9,851 nt of DNA from an uncultured Gammaproteobacteria bacterium (lineage in GTDB: Bacteria > Pseudomonadota > Gammaproteobacteria > Rariloculales > Rariloculaceae): positions 1 through 9,851 of the forward strand of contig CAMPKU010000173.1 in the NCBI GenBank assembly GCA_946887385.1, in the 5' to 3' direction. Positions 1 through 7,231 of the stretch are shown here, piece by piece. The stretch's first letter is position 1. Each line of letters opens with the position of its first letter. A program made the position numbers and the translations under genes. Below the pieces are notes generated by a model, which was not told where the DNA came from, searched no databases, and saw nothing but the letters and a program-made list of their open reading frames with translations.

Positions 1-352
1 CCGCTGTGCGCGACCTCGATCCCGAGATCGCGATAGCGAATGTGCTGCTAACGGAGACGGCGCTCGCAAACTCGATCGATGCGCCGCGGTTCAACATGGC
101 GCTACTAATCGCTTTCGCTGTCGTAGGGCTCGTGGACTTGCGCCGGCGTTCGTCGGCGTTGTAGTCGGCGTGATCGGCGCACTCGCCGCGACGCAGCTTA
201 CGGCGGGCCTGCTATACGGTGTCGCGCCGCGCGATCCGGCAACGTTCGTCGGCGTCGTCGGATTGCTCGTGCTCGTAGCGCTCGGCGCGAGCTGGCTGCC
301 GGCGCGGCGCGCCACGCGTGTCGATCCGATGATTGCGCTGCGCGCCGATTAG
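1..352 (+). pseudogene. 3' end of a broken FtsX/MacB-type (ADOP) permease gene
   Basis: From base 3 one frame reads as the end of a periplasmic MacB domain running into a FtsX transmembrane segment (AVRDLDPEIAIAN, then APRFNMALLIAFAVVGL), but meets a stop near base 163. From about base 134 a second frame picks up the same domain further on (GLAPAFVGVVVGVIGAL) and continues through the last helices to the typical end LPARRATRVDPMIALRAD and a TAG at 350-352. Against the intact permease downstream, FAVVGL matches FGLVSL and GLAPAFVGVVVG matches ALQLAGIGVVVG. The roughly 42 residues between them, which include the first-loop motif R-x-ALGA, are absent. The simplest reading is an internal deletion of about 125 bp that also shifted the frame. 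The 5' end lies outside the window. An assembly error could look the same. Family assignment is confident; loss of function is inferred. Confidence 0.8.
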
Positions 353-439
353 ACGCAACCCGGCCGACTCCCACGAATAGCGGTCGCGTTGCCGACGAGC
401 CTCCCGGCTACCGGCACAAGTTATCCATGTCGACCGACC

Positions 440-973
440 CTAACCGCTCAAGCCGGAAAGGAAATCCTCGACGGCCGCCCGGACCGCTTGCGGAGAAAGC
501 CTAGGGTATTTCGAGTACACGGATTCCGGAATGTCCTCCACGAGTTGCCTGAAGCGATCCGGTTGCACCATTCCGCTCGTGACGAGGGCTTTGGCATCGG
601 TCAAGTCGCGTGCGAACCCTCGTACGACCTTGGACAGGAGCTGCACGTACGGATCGTAGTGATAGAAGGTCACGCGGCCCACGGTTTCGATGAACACGTG
701 GCGACCTTCGCTGCCCGCGAGGGGCGGCACGAAGTCCTCGGGTCTGACGAGCTCGATGTTTAGCCGCAGGCGTTCCTTGATGGCCTGCACGTCGCGAAAG
801 ATGTCGTCTTGCGTCGCATAGAGGTCGGCATCGATGGACGATTCCCGCCAACCTTCAAGCACTGCCGTGCCGCCGCCGACCAAGTACACCCGATAGCTCT
901 GCTCGCGTTTGGCCGAGCGCGCAAGCTCTCGCATGAGAGCCTGCATGGATTCACGGGTGAGCCTATCTCGCAC
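440..973 (-). CDS. DUF6036 / AbiEii-like nucleotidyltransferase, putative toxin of a two-gene module
   Basis: A 177-aa protein with a minimal nucleotidyltransferase fold: GGGTAVLEGW at residues 33-42 and SIDADL at 46-51, giving the G-G...D-x-D signature with D48 and D50 as likely metal ligands. The later stretches NIELVRPEDFVPPL (72-85), YHYDPYVQLLSKVVRG (104-119) and RDLTDAKAL (122-130) match my memory of the DUF6036 family. Related enzymes (AbiEii, MenT) transfer nucleotides to tRNA or proteins and act as toxins; the substrate here is unknown. The protein is cytoplasmic, with no signal or membrane segment. The GTG start at 973 overlaps the upstream gene's stop by 11 bp, suggesting translational coupling. 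An ATG at 946 (168 aa) is an alternative, and neither has a clear Shine-Dalgarno. It is convergent with the broken permease. Confident about fold, moderate about toxin role. Confidence 0.75.
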   Translation of the reverse strand: MRDRLTRESMQALMRELARSAKREQSYRVYLVGGGTAVLEGWRESSIDADLYATQDDIFRDVQAIKERLRLNIELVRPEDFVPPLAGSEGRHVFIETVGRVTFYHYDPYVQLLSKVVRGFARDLTDAKALVTSGMVQPDRFRQLVEDIPESVYSKYPRLSPQAVRAAVEDFLSGLSG

Positions 974-1421
974 TGGATGTTTGCCGCAGCCTCACGAGGG
1001 AACACGCGTCAGCAAACGACACGATCTGTTCCAAATAAGCGGCGTAACGAGCGTGTGCGAGATCTCCAGCCGACGCAGACAGCAGGTCGTACAGGCGATC
1101 TTCGGCATCCCTTTGCACCGAGCCGATGGACATGGGCACGCCCTCGCGCCGAAGCCGCGGTGCGGCCAGCGACACCGCCAAGCTCTCCGGGCTGACGGTT
1201 CCATCCACAAGGTGAGCAAGGCCGGTGTCGACAATGTCGCCGCCTGGCAGACCCAGTGACGTAAAGGTGGGAGCCCCGAAGCGTTGTCGAATCCAGCGTG
1301 CAGAAGCGGCACGTTGAGCGATCGCACGTCGCCCCTCGGCGCTCACGCGAAGCGCGCGGGTTTTGCCTCCCTGGCGGCCGTAGCGAGCGAAGCGCTTGCG
1401 AATTTCTTGCGGCAATTTCAT
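963..1421 (-). CDS. Putative antitoxin-like partner of the nucleotidyltransferase
   Basis: A 152-aa basic cytoplasmic protein, first gene of a two-gene operon with the downstream nucleotidyltransferase, which it overlaps by 11 bp. The N-terminus (about residues 10-43) has a GRQGGKTRA...GRRAIAQRAASARW pattern, predicted helical and Arg/Ala-rich, which could bind nucleic acid. The middle (LGLPGGDIVDTGLAHLV, 56-72) and SLAAPRLRREG (84-94) recall uncharacterised proteins found next to DUF6036 enzymes, recognised from memory rather than by search. The frame stays open upstream to 1772, but that extension runs into the permease gene on the other strand. The ATG at 1421 gives the natural family start, and a promoter-like pair lies just upstream of it. 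The antitoxin role is inferred only from order and overlap; it could equally be a subunit or regulator. Confidence 0.6.
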   Translation of the reverse strand: MKLPQEIRKRFARYGRQGGKTRALRVSAEGRRAIAQRAASARWIRQRFGAPTFTSLGLPGGDIVDTGLAHLVDGTVSPESLAVSLAAPRLRREGVPMSIGSVQRDAEDRLYDLLSASAGDLAHARYAAYLEQIVSFADACSLVRLRQTSSAR

Positions 1422-1429
1422 GGGCTGAT

Positions 1430-1457
1430 GATATACGTAGGGGGTAAGCATTTTCAA
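1430..1457 (-). promoter_or_regulatory. Predicted sigma70-type promoter of the two-gene module, possibly leaderless
   Basis: Read on the minus strand, TTGAAA (1452-1457) and TATATC (1430-1435) are separated by 16 bp, matching the -35 and -10 consensus at 5/6 and 4/6. Only 8 bp separate the -10 from the ATG at 1421, so transcription would begin at or next to the start codon. No Shine-Dalgarno is present before that ATG, which agrees with a leaderless mRNA. Confidence 0.4.
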
Positions 1458-1588
1458 CCGTCCAAGATGAAAGCGAATCGGGTGTCCCGGGCGGTTCGCG
1501 GGCGGCTGGAACGTGCGACGGGAGTGCCGAATGCGGCACGGTCTAGCGTCCGAGATGAACCAGGCGTAGGGTAGGCCGGCTGCTGCGG

Positions 1589-1607
1589 CCCGCGCGCAAG
1601 GCGCGGG
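1589..1607 (+). promoter_or_regulatory. GC-rich hairpin in the leader of the permease gene
   Basis: CCCGCGC (1589-1595) and GCGCGGG (1601-1607) form a perfect 7-bp stem with a 5-nt loop, ending 25 nt before the permease start codon. A second small stem (GTGCCG at 1524-1529, CGGCAC at 1534-1539) lies further up. Both could shape the leader mRNA. In DNA this GC-rich, stems of this size also arise by chance. The rest of the 1422-1632 spacer shows no gene. Confidence 0.25.
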
Positions 1608-1632
1608 TCGACACCAGCTCCGGGGAGGCTGC

Positions 1633-4164
1633 ATGACGATGCTCACGTCTGGATGGCTCGACACGCTCAGCCGCGACCTGAAATTCACGCGGCGTGTGCT
1701 CACCAAGAATCTCGCCTTCACGAGCACTGCGATCGTCACCCTGGCGCTCGGCATCGCCGCGAGCACGGTCATCTTCAGCGTCGTGGATGCGGTGCTGCTG
1801 CAGCCGCTCGACTACCGCGACTCCGGCGATATTTACCGCGTCTACACCGTGGACCCCGCGGGTCTGCCGCGCGGCACGACGGGCCCGCCGCACATCGACC
1901 CGATGGCCGAGGAGGGCCAGGCGATTCAGTCGGCGTTCTACGGCTATTCCTTCGAGCAGTCCGTGGTCAACTCGGACGGCACGGCGTTCGCCGTCAACGA
2001 GTTCCGCACGTCGGAGGAGTTCTTCAAAGTCTTCACGGAGCCGGTGCTGCTCGGGCGCTCCTTCGAGCCCGGCGACAATTTCCGCAATACGGTCTTGAGC
2101 TATCAAACGTGGCGAGACGTGTTCGGCTCCGATCCCGACATCATCGATAAGTCGATCAACGTCGGCAGCGGTCCGCTAACCGTCATCGGCGTGGCGAACG
2201 AGGGTTTCGAGTTTCCCATCGGCACGGCCATGTGGACGAAGATTTTCACGGGGCAGGATGCGGGGATGAACGGCCCGTTGCCGCTCCTCAATATGCCGGG
2301 CTACGTGCGCGCCAATCCCGGCGTCCCCGCAGCGCAGGTTCAAGCGGAGCTCGACGTCTTCGCGGGCCGGCTGGGCGAGACGTTCAAATGGCCCGACGGC
2401 CGGCCGCTCGAGTTCGTCTCGCAACCGTTGCTCGAGGAAGTCGTCGGCGACCTGGAATCCACGTTGTGGATCGTGTCCGGCGCGACGGCGGTGCTGCTGT
2501 TGATCGCCTGCATCAATGTGGCGAACTTGCTGCTCGCGCGCGGCGTGGTGCGGCAAAGCGAATTCGCGCTGCGCGAGGCGCTCGGTGCGCGCCGCTGGCG
2601 CGTCTTCCGTCAGCTCATGACGGAGAGCTTCATCCTGTGCAGTTTCGGCGGCATTCTCGGCTTGGGCCTGGCCATGGGTGCGATCCAAATCCTGCAGGCC
2701 ATCGGTCCTGCGGACCTGCCGCGATTCGGCACGTTGTCGATCGACGGGAACGTGTTCTTGTTCGCGGCCGCCTGCGTCCTGCTCGTCGCGTTCATCGTCG
2801 GGTTTGCGCCGGCGCTGCGGGTGTCGCGCGGCGACTTGAGTGCGCTGATCAACACGGGCGGTCGATCGGCCGCCATCGCGCCGGGACGCAATCGCATTTT
2901 CGGTACGCTCGTGATCGCCGAGATCGCGTTGGCCGTGGTGCTCGTGATCGGCGCGGGGTTGCTCGTGCGCAGCTATTCGCAGCTCGCCTCGTCGGATCCG
3001 GGCTTCGATCCGCGCCGCATGGTCACGCTCGTGCTGAACGTTACGGGCCGCATCGACGTGCGCAACATGCGCCCCGATCAGCAACAGCAACGCGTCGTTT
3101 ATGACGGCACCGGGATGCTGGGTGTGGCGCAGTTCTACCAGGAGCTCATTCGTCGCATCGAAGCGTTGCCCGGCGTCGCCGCAGCAGGCGCGACGTCCGT
3201 GGCGCCGCTGAACCAGGGGCTCTTCCCCGTCGTTCTCGGTGTTTATCCCGTGATCGGCAGCGATCTGCCGGTCCCCGATCAGCTCGCCTACGGCAACCAA
3301 GTCTCGCCGGAGTTCTTCACCACACTCGGCATTCGTCCGATCGCCGGCCGGTTGCTCGAGTCCACCGATCGGCGCGGCGGGGCGGGCGTGGCCGTGGTCA
3401 ATCAAACGTACGCGCAGAGATATCTCGACGGCGAGAGCCCGATCGGCCGGCGTATCGGCGGGAGCGTACGCGCCCCGGCCCCAGGCTCGCCGGGATTCGG
3501 CCAGCTCGGCGAGTCGACCATCATGGACGCCGAGATCGTCGGCGTGATTCCCGACATCAAGCAGGCCAACCTCGAGGACGCCGTGGAGCCCGCGGTCTAC
3601 ATCCCGCACGAGCAGATCACCATGCGCAAGATGGCGGTGATGGTTCGTGCGGCCACCGACGATCCCGCCGCGCTGATTCCAGCGATTCGCCGCGAGCTCG
3701 CGGCCATGGACGCCACGATTCCGGCCGTGTTCGCCGTGTACACGGACATCGTCGCCGCCTCACTCGCGCGGCAGCGCCTCGGCATGCTCGTGCTCGTCGT
3801 GTTCGGCCTGGTATCGCTGACGCTCGCCGCCGTCGGCACGTATGGCCTCATCTCGTTCTCGGTGAACCAGCGTTTCAACGCGATTGCGGTGCGGTCCGCG
3901 TTCGGCGCCGAGCGCGGCAACTTGCTCAAGATGTTCGTCAGGCGCGCGTTGCAGCTCGCTGGCATTGGCGTGGTGGTCGGAATAGCCGCGGCGATCGCGC
4001 TGCGGCAAGTGTTGGCAAGCCAGCTCTACGAAACGAGCGCGCTCGATCCGTGGGTGCTGGTCGTCGTGCCGCTCACGATGCTGGCCGTGACGATGCTGGC
4101 GTCGTACGTGCCCGCGCGCCGGGCGGCACGCATCGACGTGACGGCCGCGCTCCGCGAGAATTGA
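1633..4164 (+). CDS. ADOP-type orphan ABC permease (MacB/FtsX family)
   Basis: An 843-aa inner-membrane protein with the duplicated layout of acidobacterial duplicated orphan permeases. It has a first helix at about 31-57 (VTLALGIAASTVIFSVVDAV), a periplasmic MacB core to about 275, and three FtsX helices at about 277-302, 333-352 and 373-395. The cytoplasmic coupling motif EFALREALGARR follows the first of these at 310-321. A linking helix at 421-445 leads to a second periplasmic core and a second FtsX set from about 716, ending in VPARRAARIDVTAALREN. In MacB-like transporters such permeases move substrates or force through the periplasm, driven by a separate ATPase, and no ATPase gene is in this window. 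The second coupling motif is worn (AIAVRSAFGA rather than EIGIRxALGA). GGGGAGG at 1622-1628 supports the ATG at 1633; the ATG at 1639 is also possible. Substrate unknown. Confidence 0.9.
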   Translation: MTMLTSGWLDTLSRDLKFTRRVLTKNLAFTSTAIVTLALGIAASTVIFSVVDAVLLQPLDYRDSGDIYRVYTVDPAGLPRGTTGPPHIDPMAEEGQAIQSAFYGYSFEQSVVNSDGTAFAVNEFRTSEEFFKVFTEPVLLGRSFEPGDNFRNTVLSYQTWRDVFGSDPDIIDKSINVGSGPLTVIGVANEGFEFPIGTAMWTKIFTGQDAGMNGPLPLLNMPGYVRANPGVPAAQVQAELDVFAGRLGETFKWPDGRPLEFVSQPLLEEVVGDLESTLWIVSGATAVLLLIACINVANLLLARGVVRQSEFALREALGARRWRVFRQLMTESFILCSFGGILGLGLAMGAIQILQAIGPADLPRFGTLSIDGNVFLFAAACVLLVAFIVGFAPALRVSRGDLSALINTGGRSAAIAPGRNRIFGTLVIAEIALAVVLVIGAGLLVRSYSQLASSDPGFDPRRMVTLVLNVTGRIDVRNMRPDQQQQRVVYDGTGMLGVAQFYQELIRRIEALPGVAAAGATSVAPLNQGLFPVVLGVYPVIGSDLPVPDQLAYGNQVSPEFFTTLGIRPIAGRLLESTDRRGGAGVAVVNQTYAQRYLDGESPIGRRIGGSVRAPAPGSPGFGQLGESTIMDAEIVGVIPDIKQANLEDAVEPAVYIPHEQITMRKMAVMVRAATDDPAALIPAIRRELAAMDATIPAVFAVYTDIVAASLARQRLGMLVLVVFGLVSLTLAAVGTYGLISFSVNQRFNAIAVRSAFGAERGNLLKMFVRRALQLAGIGVVVGIAAAIALRQVLASQLYETSALDPWVLVVVPLTMLAVTMLASYVPARRAARIDVTAALREN

Positions 4165-4194
4165 GGCCACGAGCCACCCGCCCGGAGACTGTCG

Positions 4195-5082
4195 ATGAAG
4201 CCCGTTCCCGCGAAAGCGATCGCGTCGCTGTGTGTTGTTCTGCTCGGCACGCTTGCGGCGCCGCAGGCGCGCGCGGCTTGCGATCGCGAATGCCTGCGCA
4301 GCACGCTGACCACGTTCCTGTACGCGCTCGTGAACCACGACACGAGCAAGCTGCCGCTGGCGGCCAACGTGCGTGTCACGGAAGACGCCGTCGAGAAGCC
4401 GCTCGACCGCGTGGGCCTCATCAACACCGTCACGCGCCTGCGCGGCTACCGCCAGGACTTTCTCGACGAGCGCGCGGGCATGGCAGGCACGCACGTCGTC
4501 GTGGAAGAGGTGGGTGCGCCGGTGCTGCTCGTGGTGCGCCTGAAGGTCGTCGACGACCAAATCGCGGAGATCGAGACCGTCGCCACGCGCAGCCGCGAGG
4601 ACGGACTCATTTTCAATATCGACGGCCTCACCACGCCTAGCGAAGAGATGAGCTACGCGCCGCGGCCCGAACAGCTCGCCTCGCGCGAGGACGCGATCGC
4701 GGCGGCCCTGCACTATCCGCAAGGCCTGAATGCCGCCACCACGTTCAGCGACGTCGGCGCGCCGTTCGCGCCGAACGCCTATCGTTATGAGAACGGACAG
4801 ACCATGGCGGGGCCGGACTGCACGTTCTCGGCGGGCTGCCAGGACATCGCCACGCAGTCGCTCGCGATCTTCAACCGCCTCGGCGACGTTCAGACGCGCA
4901 TGATCGGCGTCGACGAGCGCCTAGGGATCGTCTGGCTGCGCATGGCCTGGGGTGTGAGCGAGAGCGGCGGCGACCAGCTCACGGTGTGGGAAGCGTTCAA
5001 GGTGTACGACGGCCAGATTCACGCCGTCGAGGCGTTCATGAAGATCCTGCCGATCGAGCTGCGCAACGGCGGCTGGCAGTAG
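4195..5082 (+). CDS. Secreted DUF8021-like (NTF2/SnoaL-type) protein
   Basis: A 295-aa protein with a signal peptide (hydrophobic 8-22, likely cleavage after ARA at 27), so exported. The mature protein opens with CDRECLRSTLTTFLYALVNHD, followed by LPLAANVRVTED and later LLVVRLKVVDDQIAEIETV (111-129), the pattern I associate with DUF8021. A second half (about 160-290) ends in WEAFKVYDGQIHAVEAFMKILP, also typical of the family. Cys29/Cys33 and Cys209/Cys215 could form disulfides. No catalytic function is established. Shine-Dalgarno GGAG at 4184-4187 stands 7 nt before the ATG. The gap to the permease is 30 bp, so the two genes are probably co-transcribed and the protein may serve the permease in the periplasm (inference). 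Family call moderate, secretion confident. Confidence 0.7.
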   Translation: MKPVPAKAIASLCVVLLGTLAAPQARAACDRECLRSTLTTFLYALVNHDTSKLPLAANVRVTEDAVEKPLDRVGLINTVTRLRGYRQDFLDERAGMAGTHVVVEEVGAPVLLVVRLKVVDDQIAEIETVATRSREDGLIFNIDGLTTPSEEMSYAPRPEQLASREDAIAAALHYPQGLNAATTFSDVGAPFAPNAYRYENGQTMAGPDCTFSAGCQDIATQSLAIFNRLGDVQTRMIGVDERLGIVWLRMAWGVSESGGDQLTVWEAFKVYDGQIHAVEAFMKILPIELRNGGWQ

Positions 5083-5085
5083 CAC

Positions 5086-5148
5086 AACCCCCTTAATACT
5101 TTACAGAACCGCACGCAAGCTGCGGAATTCCGCAAGGGGTTTCTTAAG
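5086..5148 (+). terminator. Possible terminator with alternative hairpins after the DUF8021-like gene
   Basis: Just after the stop codon AACCCC (5086-5091) can pair with GGGGTT (5136-5141), and TT/AA extends the stem past one bulged C; the 3' side runs into TTTCTT. Inside, TGCGG (5121-5125) can pair either with CCGCA at 5109-5113 or with CCGCA at 5130-5134, so the two inner hairpins exclude each other. The second option is part of a 14-bp perfect palindrome (5121-5134). This could end the permease operon or regulate the next gene; the U-tract is poor. Confidence 0.35.
5121..5134. repeat. 14-bp perfect palindrome, possible operator
   Basis: TGCGGAATTCCGCA reads the same on both strands. It lies between two operons, 79 bp before the ATG of the next gene, where a dimeric regulator could bind. 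It may instead be part of the terminator structure. No regulator in the window can be linked to it. Confidence 0.4.
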
Positions 5149-5212
5149 TCGCTCCGGCTCGCCCTCGCCCGGGCTTTCAAATTAAGATTCGCGAATGTGA
5201 TTGGGGGATCAG

Positions 5213-6634
5213 ATGCGTAAGGGCCTTCAAAAATCGGCTGTTTTCGCGGTGGCTACGTTCCTGACGGGGACCGTGGCCGGCCAGCAGATTGCCGACCCCG
5301 GTTTCAAGAGCGTGGGCCGTGCCTGGCCGCTCGCCGCGGACCTGCGCGAATACGACCTTACGGGCGCCACGATTCCGGTCCAATTCGGGCCGAACGGGCC
5401 GATCCGCGACGAGAGCAACTTCATCGGCGCCGCGCGCAACGGCGCCGTGCCGCCCGGCGTCGAGCCGCTGCCCGTCGATCTGTTTACATCCAAGGACTTC
5501 TACCAAGATCGCGAGCTGTGGACCGACCAGCGCTACTTCCGCTGCAACAGCCCCGTTGCGCTCGAGGAGATGCGCGGGGCGAACGGCTCCGCGGTCGCGG
5601 GCGACAATCCGCCGGCCACGGGTGCCTGGGGCCTCTGCGATCGCGACTATCCGCGCGAAGCCATCGTGAGCCCGTATCCGTTCAAGACGGCGCAGGAGCA
5701 TTACGAGGCGCTGCTCGCCGAGACCACGAAGCGCGGCGGCGCGAACCAGAGTCCCACGGCCGAGCAGCTCGCGGAATGGACGGGCCGTTACGCGCATCCC
5801 GGCAATACCACCGACGCGCAGGCCGATTGGACCGGCCGCGACAAGGGCACGAACCCGCAGTCGTACTGGTACCGCATGCGGCACAACCAGACGCCGACGA
5901 TCCTTTCGCTGCTTACGCCGGAGTATCAGCAGCGCATGGTGCAAGAGGCCTATCACCAGGCCAACACGAACGCGCCGCAGTGGCCGTCGCAGTATTGCTG
6001 GCCGGAAGGGTTCATGCGCCGCTGGCACGAGTTTGCCGTTTGGGAATGGCACATCATTGCTGCGCCGTCGGTGATGCAAATCGTAACGGGCGTGGCGCGC
6101 AACTTCCTCACCACGGTTCATGTCGGCCGCGAGTTCAAGCTCGACGGCACCGTGCCGCGCCTAGGCGCGGACGTGCCGCGCTGGTACGGCGAGACCATCG
6201 GTTTCTGGGACGGCGACACGATGATCACGTGGACGTCGAACATCCAGGGCTGGGCGGTGCACGGCGCGTTCGAGTACTCGAACAAGATGCAGACGATCGA
6301 GATCTACACGCCGAATCGCGACGCGGACGGCAAGTTTCTCGGCTTCAACCACGAGGCGATCTTTTACGACCCGGAGGCGCTCGTCGAGCCCGTGCGCATC
6401 ATCCGCAACCACGTGAAGACGAGCGGTTTCGAGCAGGGCGACCCTTACGTTTTTATCGATTGCGTGCAGACGATCTTCCCGATCGAGGGGCGCTCCACGC
6501 CCGTTTCGCCGGGAACCGTGATCGAGTACAAGGTGCCTGATATGTACGGCCGTCCGTGGGCCCAGATCTGGGAAGAGTACTGGGAAAAGGACATGGAGAA
6601 GCCTGAAGACGAGGACATCTTCAGCTTCGATTAA
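5213..6634 (+). CDS. Secreted protein of uncharacterised W-x-GDT family
   Basis: A 473-aa protein beginning with a signal peptide (about 1-23, likely cleavage after VAG or nearby), so exported. I recognise it as one of the large uncharacterised exported proteins frequent in Steroidobacter-like and Acidobacteria genomes. The core [10 protein letters not shown] (303-312), [20 protein letters not shown] (322-341) and [13 protein letters not shown] (356-368) matches their RKIYMDGR, TWMGxSIGxWEGDTLVVDT and SExLxVVERY pattern. An N-terminal part carries RYFRCNSP (107-114) and [19 protein letters not shown] (141-159). Four Cys (111, 142, 262, 417) could form two disulfides. There is no catalytic motif I can name; the 457-473 tail is strongly acidic. 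The ATG at 5213, with GGGGG at 5203-5207, is preferred over an in-frame TTG at 5201. First gene of a five-gene group. Confidence 0.75.
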   Translation: MRKGLQKSAVFAVATFLTGTVAGQQIADPGFKSVGRAWPLAADLREYDLTGATIPVQFGPNGPIRDESNFIGAARNGAVPPGVEPLPVDLFTSKDFYQDRELWTDQRYFRCNSPVALEEMRGANGSAVAGDNPPATGAWGLCDRDYPREAIVSPYPFKTAQEHYEALLAETTKRGGANQSPTAEQLAEWTGRYAHPGNTTDAQADWTGRDKGTNPQSYWYRMRHNQTPTILSLLTPEYQQRMVQEAYHQANTNAPQWPSQYCWPEGFMRRWHEFAVWEWHIIAAPSVMQIVTGVARNFLTTVHVGREFKLDGTVPRLGADVPRWYGETIGFWDGDTMITWTSNIQGWAVHGAFEYSNKMQTIEIYTPNRDADGKFLGFNHEAIFYDPEALVEPVRIIRNHVKTSGFEQGDPYVFIDCVQTIFPIEGRSTPVSPGTVIEYKVPDMYGRPWAQIWEEYWEKDMEKPEDEDIFSFD

Positions 6635-6664
6635 GCTGCCGGCATTCATTATTGACGCTACTAT

Positions 6665-6680
6665 GAGACGGAGGAGTCTC
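6665..6680 (+). promoter_or_regulatory. Ribosome binding site displayed in a hairpin loop
   Basis: GAGAC (6665-6669) and GTCTC (6676-6680) form a perfect stem whose six-base loop is GGAGGA, the Shine-Dalgarno for the DUF6152 gene at 6686. The stem is short, so it would present rather than hide the site. Chance is possible. Confidence 0.4.
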
Positions 6681-6685
6681 TCGTT

Positions 6686-7216
6686 ATGACGAACAAGCGC
6701 ATTCTCGGCGGCGTAATTGCTGCCACACTCGCGGTTGCGGCCGTTCCGGTCTTCGCCCACCACTCGTTCTCGATTTTCGATGCGAGCCAGACGAAGACCT
6801 TCACGGGCGTCGTCACGCGTGTGAATCCCGACGCGAACCACCTCCAGATCTTCTTCGCGCCCATGAACGAAGAGCGAAAGAACGTCGTGCGCGACGAAAA
6901 GGGCGACCCCGTTGTTTGGGCCGTCGAAATGGCGGGCTCCGCCGCGTCGGCCCAACAGGGCATCTCGGTGAGCGAGTTCCCGGCCGGCACCGTGTTCACC
7001 GTGTCGCTGCATCCGTTGCGCAGCGGTGATCCTGCGGGCGCGCGCGAAGGCGCGTTGTACAAGTGTCCGGAGAAGGCGCCCGCTCAGGCCGGCGGCCGCA
7101 AACAGTTTCAGCCGCCTGCGGCCGGCAAGCACTGCGACTCGGTCGAGGGTCACATTCAGATCGGCGGCGACGACGGCGTGCCACGCAACGCAGACGGCTC
7201 TGTGCGCCGCAACTAA
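6686..7216 (+). CDS. DUF6152 family exported protein
   Basis: A 176-aa protein with a clear signal peptide (MTNKR..., hydrophobic 7-21). The cleavage rule fits VFA at 22-24, which would leave His25-His26 as the mature N-terminus. HHSFSIFDASQTKTFTGVVTRVNP (25-48) is the hallmark of DUF6152, whose usual members read AHHSF...F.G.V..V.WxNPH. The domain continues to about 125 (VVWAVEMAGS, 76-85; GTVFTVSLHPLRSGDPAG, 101-118). The common NPH motif is altered to NPDANH (47-52). A C-terminal extension of about 45 residues with Cys127 and Cys150 goes beyond the usual domain length. Function is unknown; the small beta-rich fold and N-terminal His pair make metal binding conceivable (inference). A strong GGAGGAG precedes the ATG. 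It lies 51 bp after the large secreted protein and 15 bp before the membrane gene, so an operon is likely. Confidence 0.85.
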   Translation: MTNKRILGGVIAATLAVAAVPVFAHHSFSIFDASQTKTFTGVVTRVNPDANHLQIFFAPMNEERKNVVRDEKGDPVVWAVEMAGSAASAQQGISVSEFPAGTVFTVSLHPLRSGDPAGAREGALYKCPEKAPAQAGGRKQFQPPAAGKHCDSVEGHIQIGGDDGVPRNADGSVRRN

Positions 7217-7231
7217 GCCGAGCGGTCCCGC

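Noticed and set aside
423..431. DnaA-box-like TTATCCATG near 421-429
   Set aside because: Two mismatches to the consensus, a single copy, and no origin features around it.
389..763. Plus-strand frame of 124 codons
   Set aside because: Lies opposite the nucleotidyltransferase, whose motifs are convincing; no family features.
1422..1772. N-terminal extension of the putative antitoxin up to 1772
   Set aside because: It would overlap the permease start on the other strand. The natural family start and the promoter fit the ATG at 1421.
2176..3609. Minus-strand open frame of 477 codons opposite the permease
   Set aside because: The product is rich in Arg, His, Asp and Glu without domains. It is the antisense reflection of the permease's GC-biased codons.
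3760..4722. Minus-strand open frame of 320 codons
   Set aside because: It spans the end of the permease and the next gene on the opposite strand, with the same biased Arg/His/Glu-rich composition and no recognisable motif.
5177..6121. Minus-strand open frame of 314 codons
   Set aside because: Antisense to the large secreted protein; Arg/Val/Leu-biased composition, no signal or domain.
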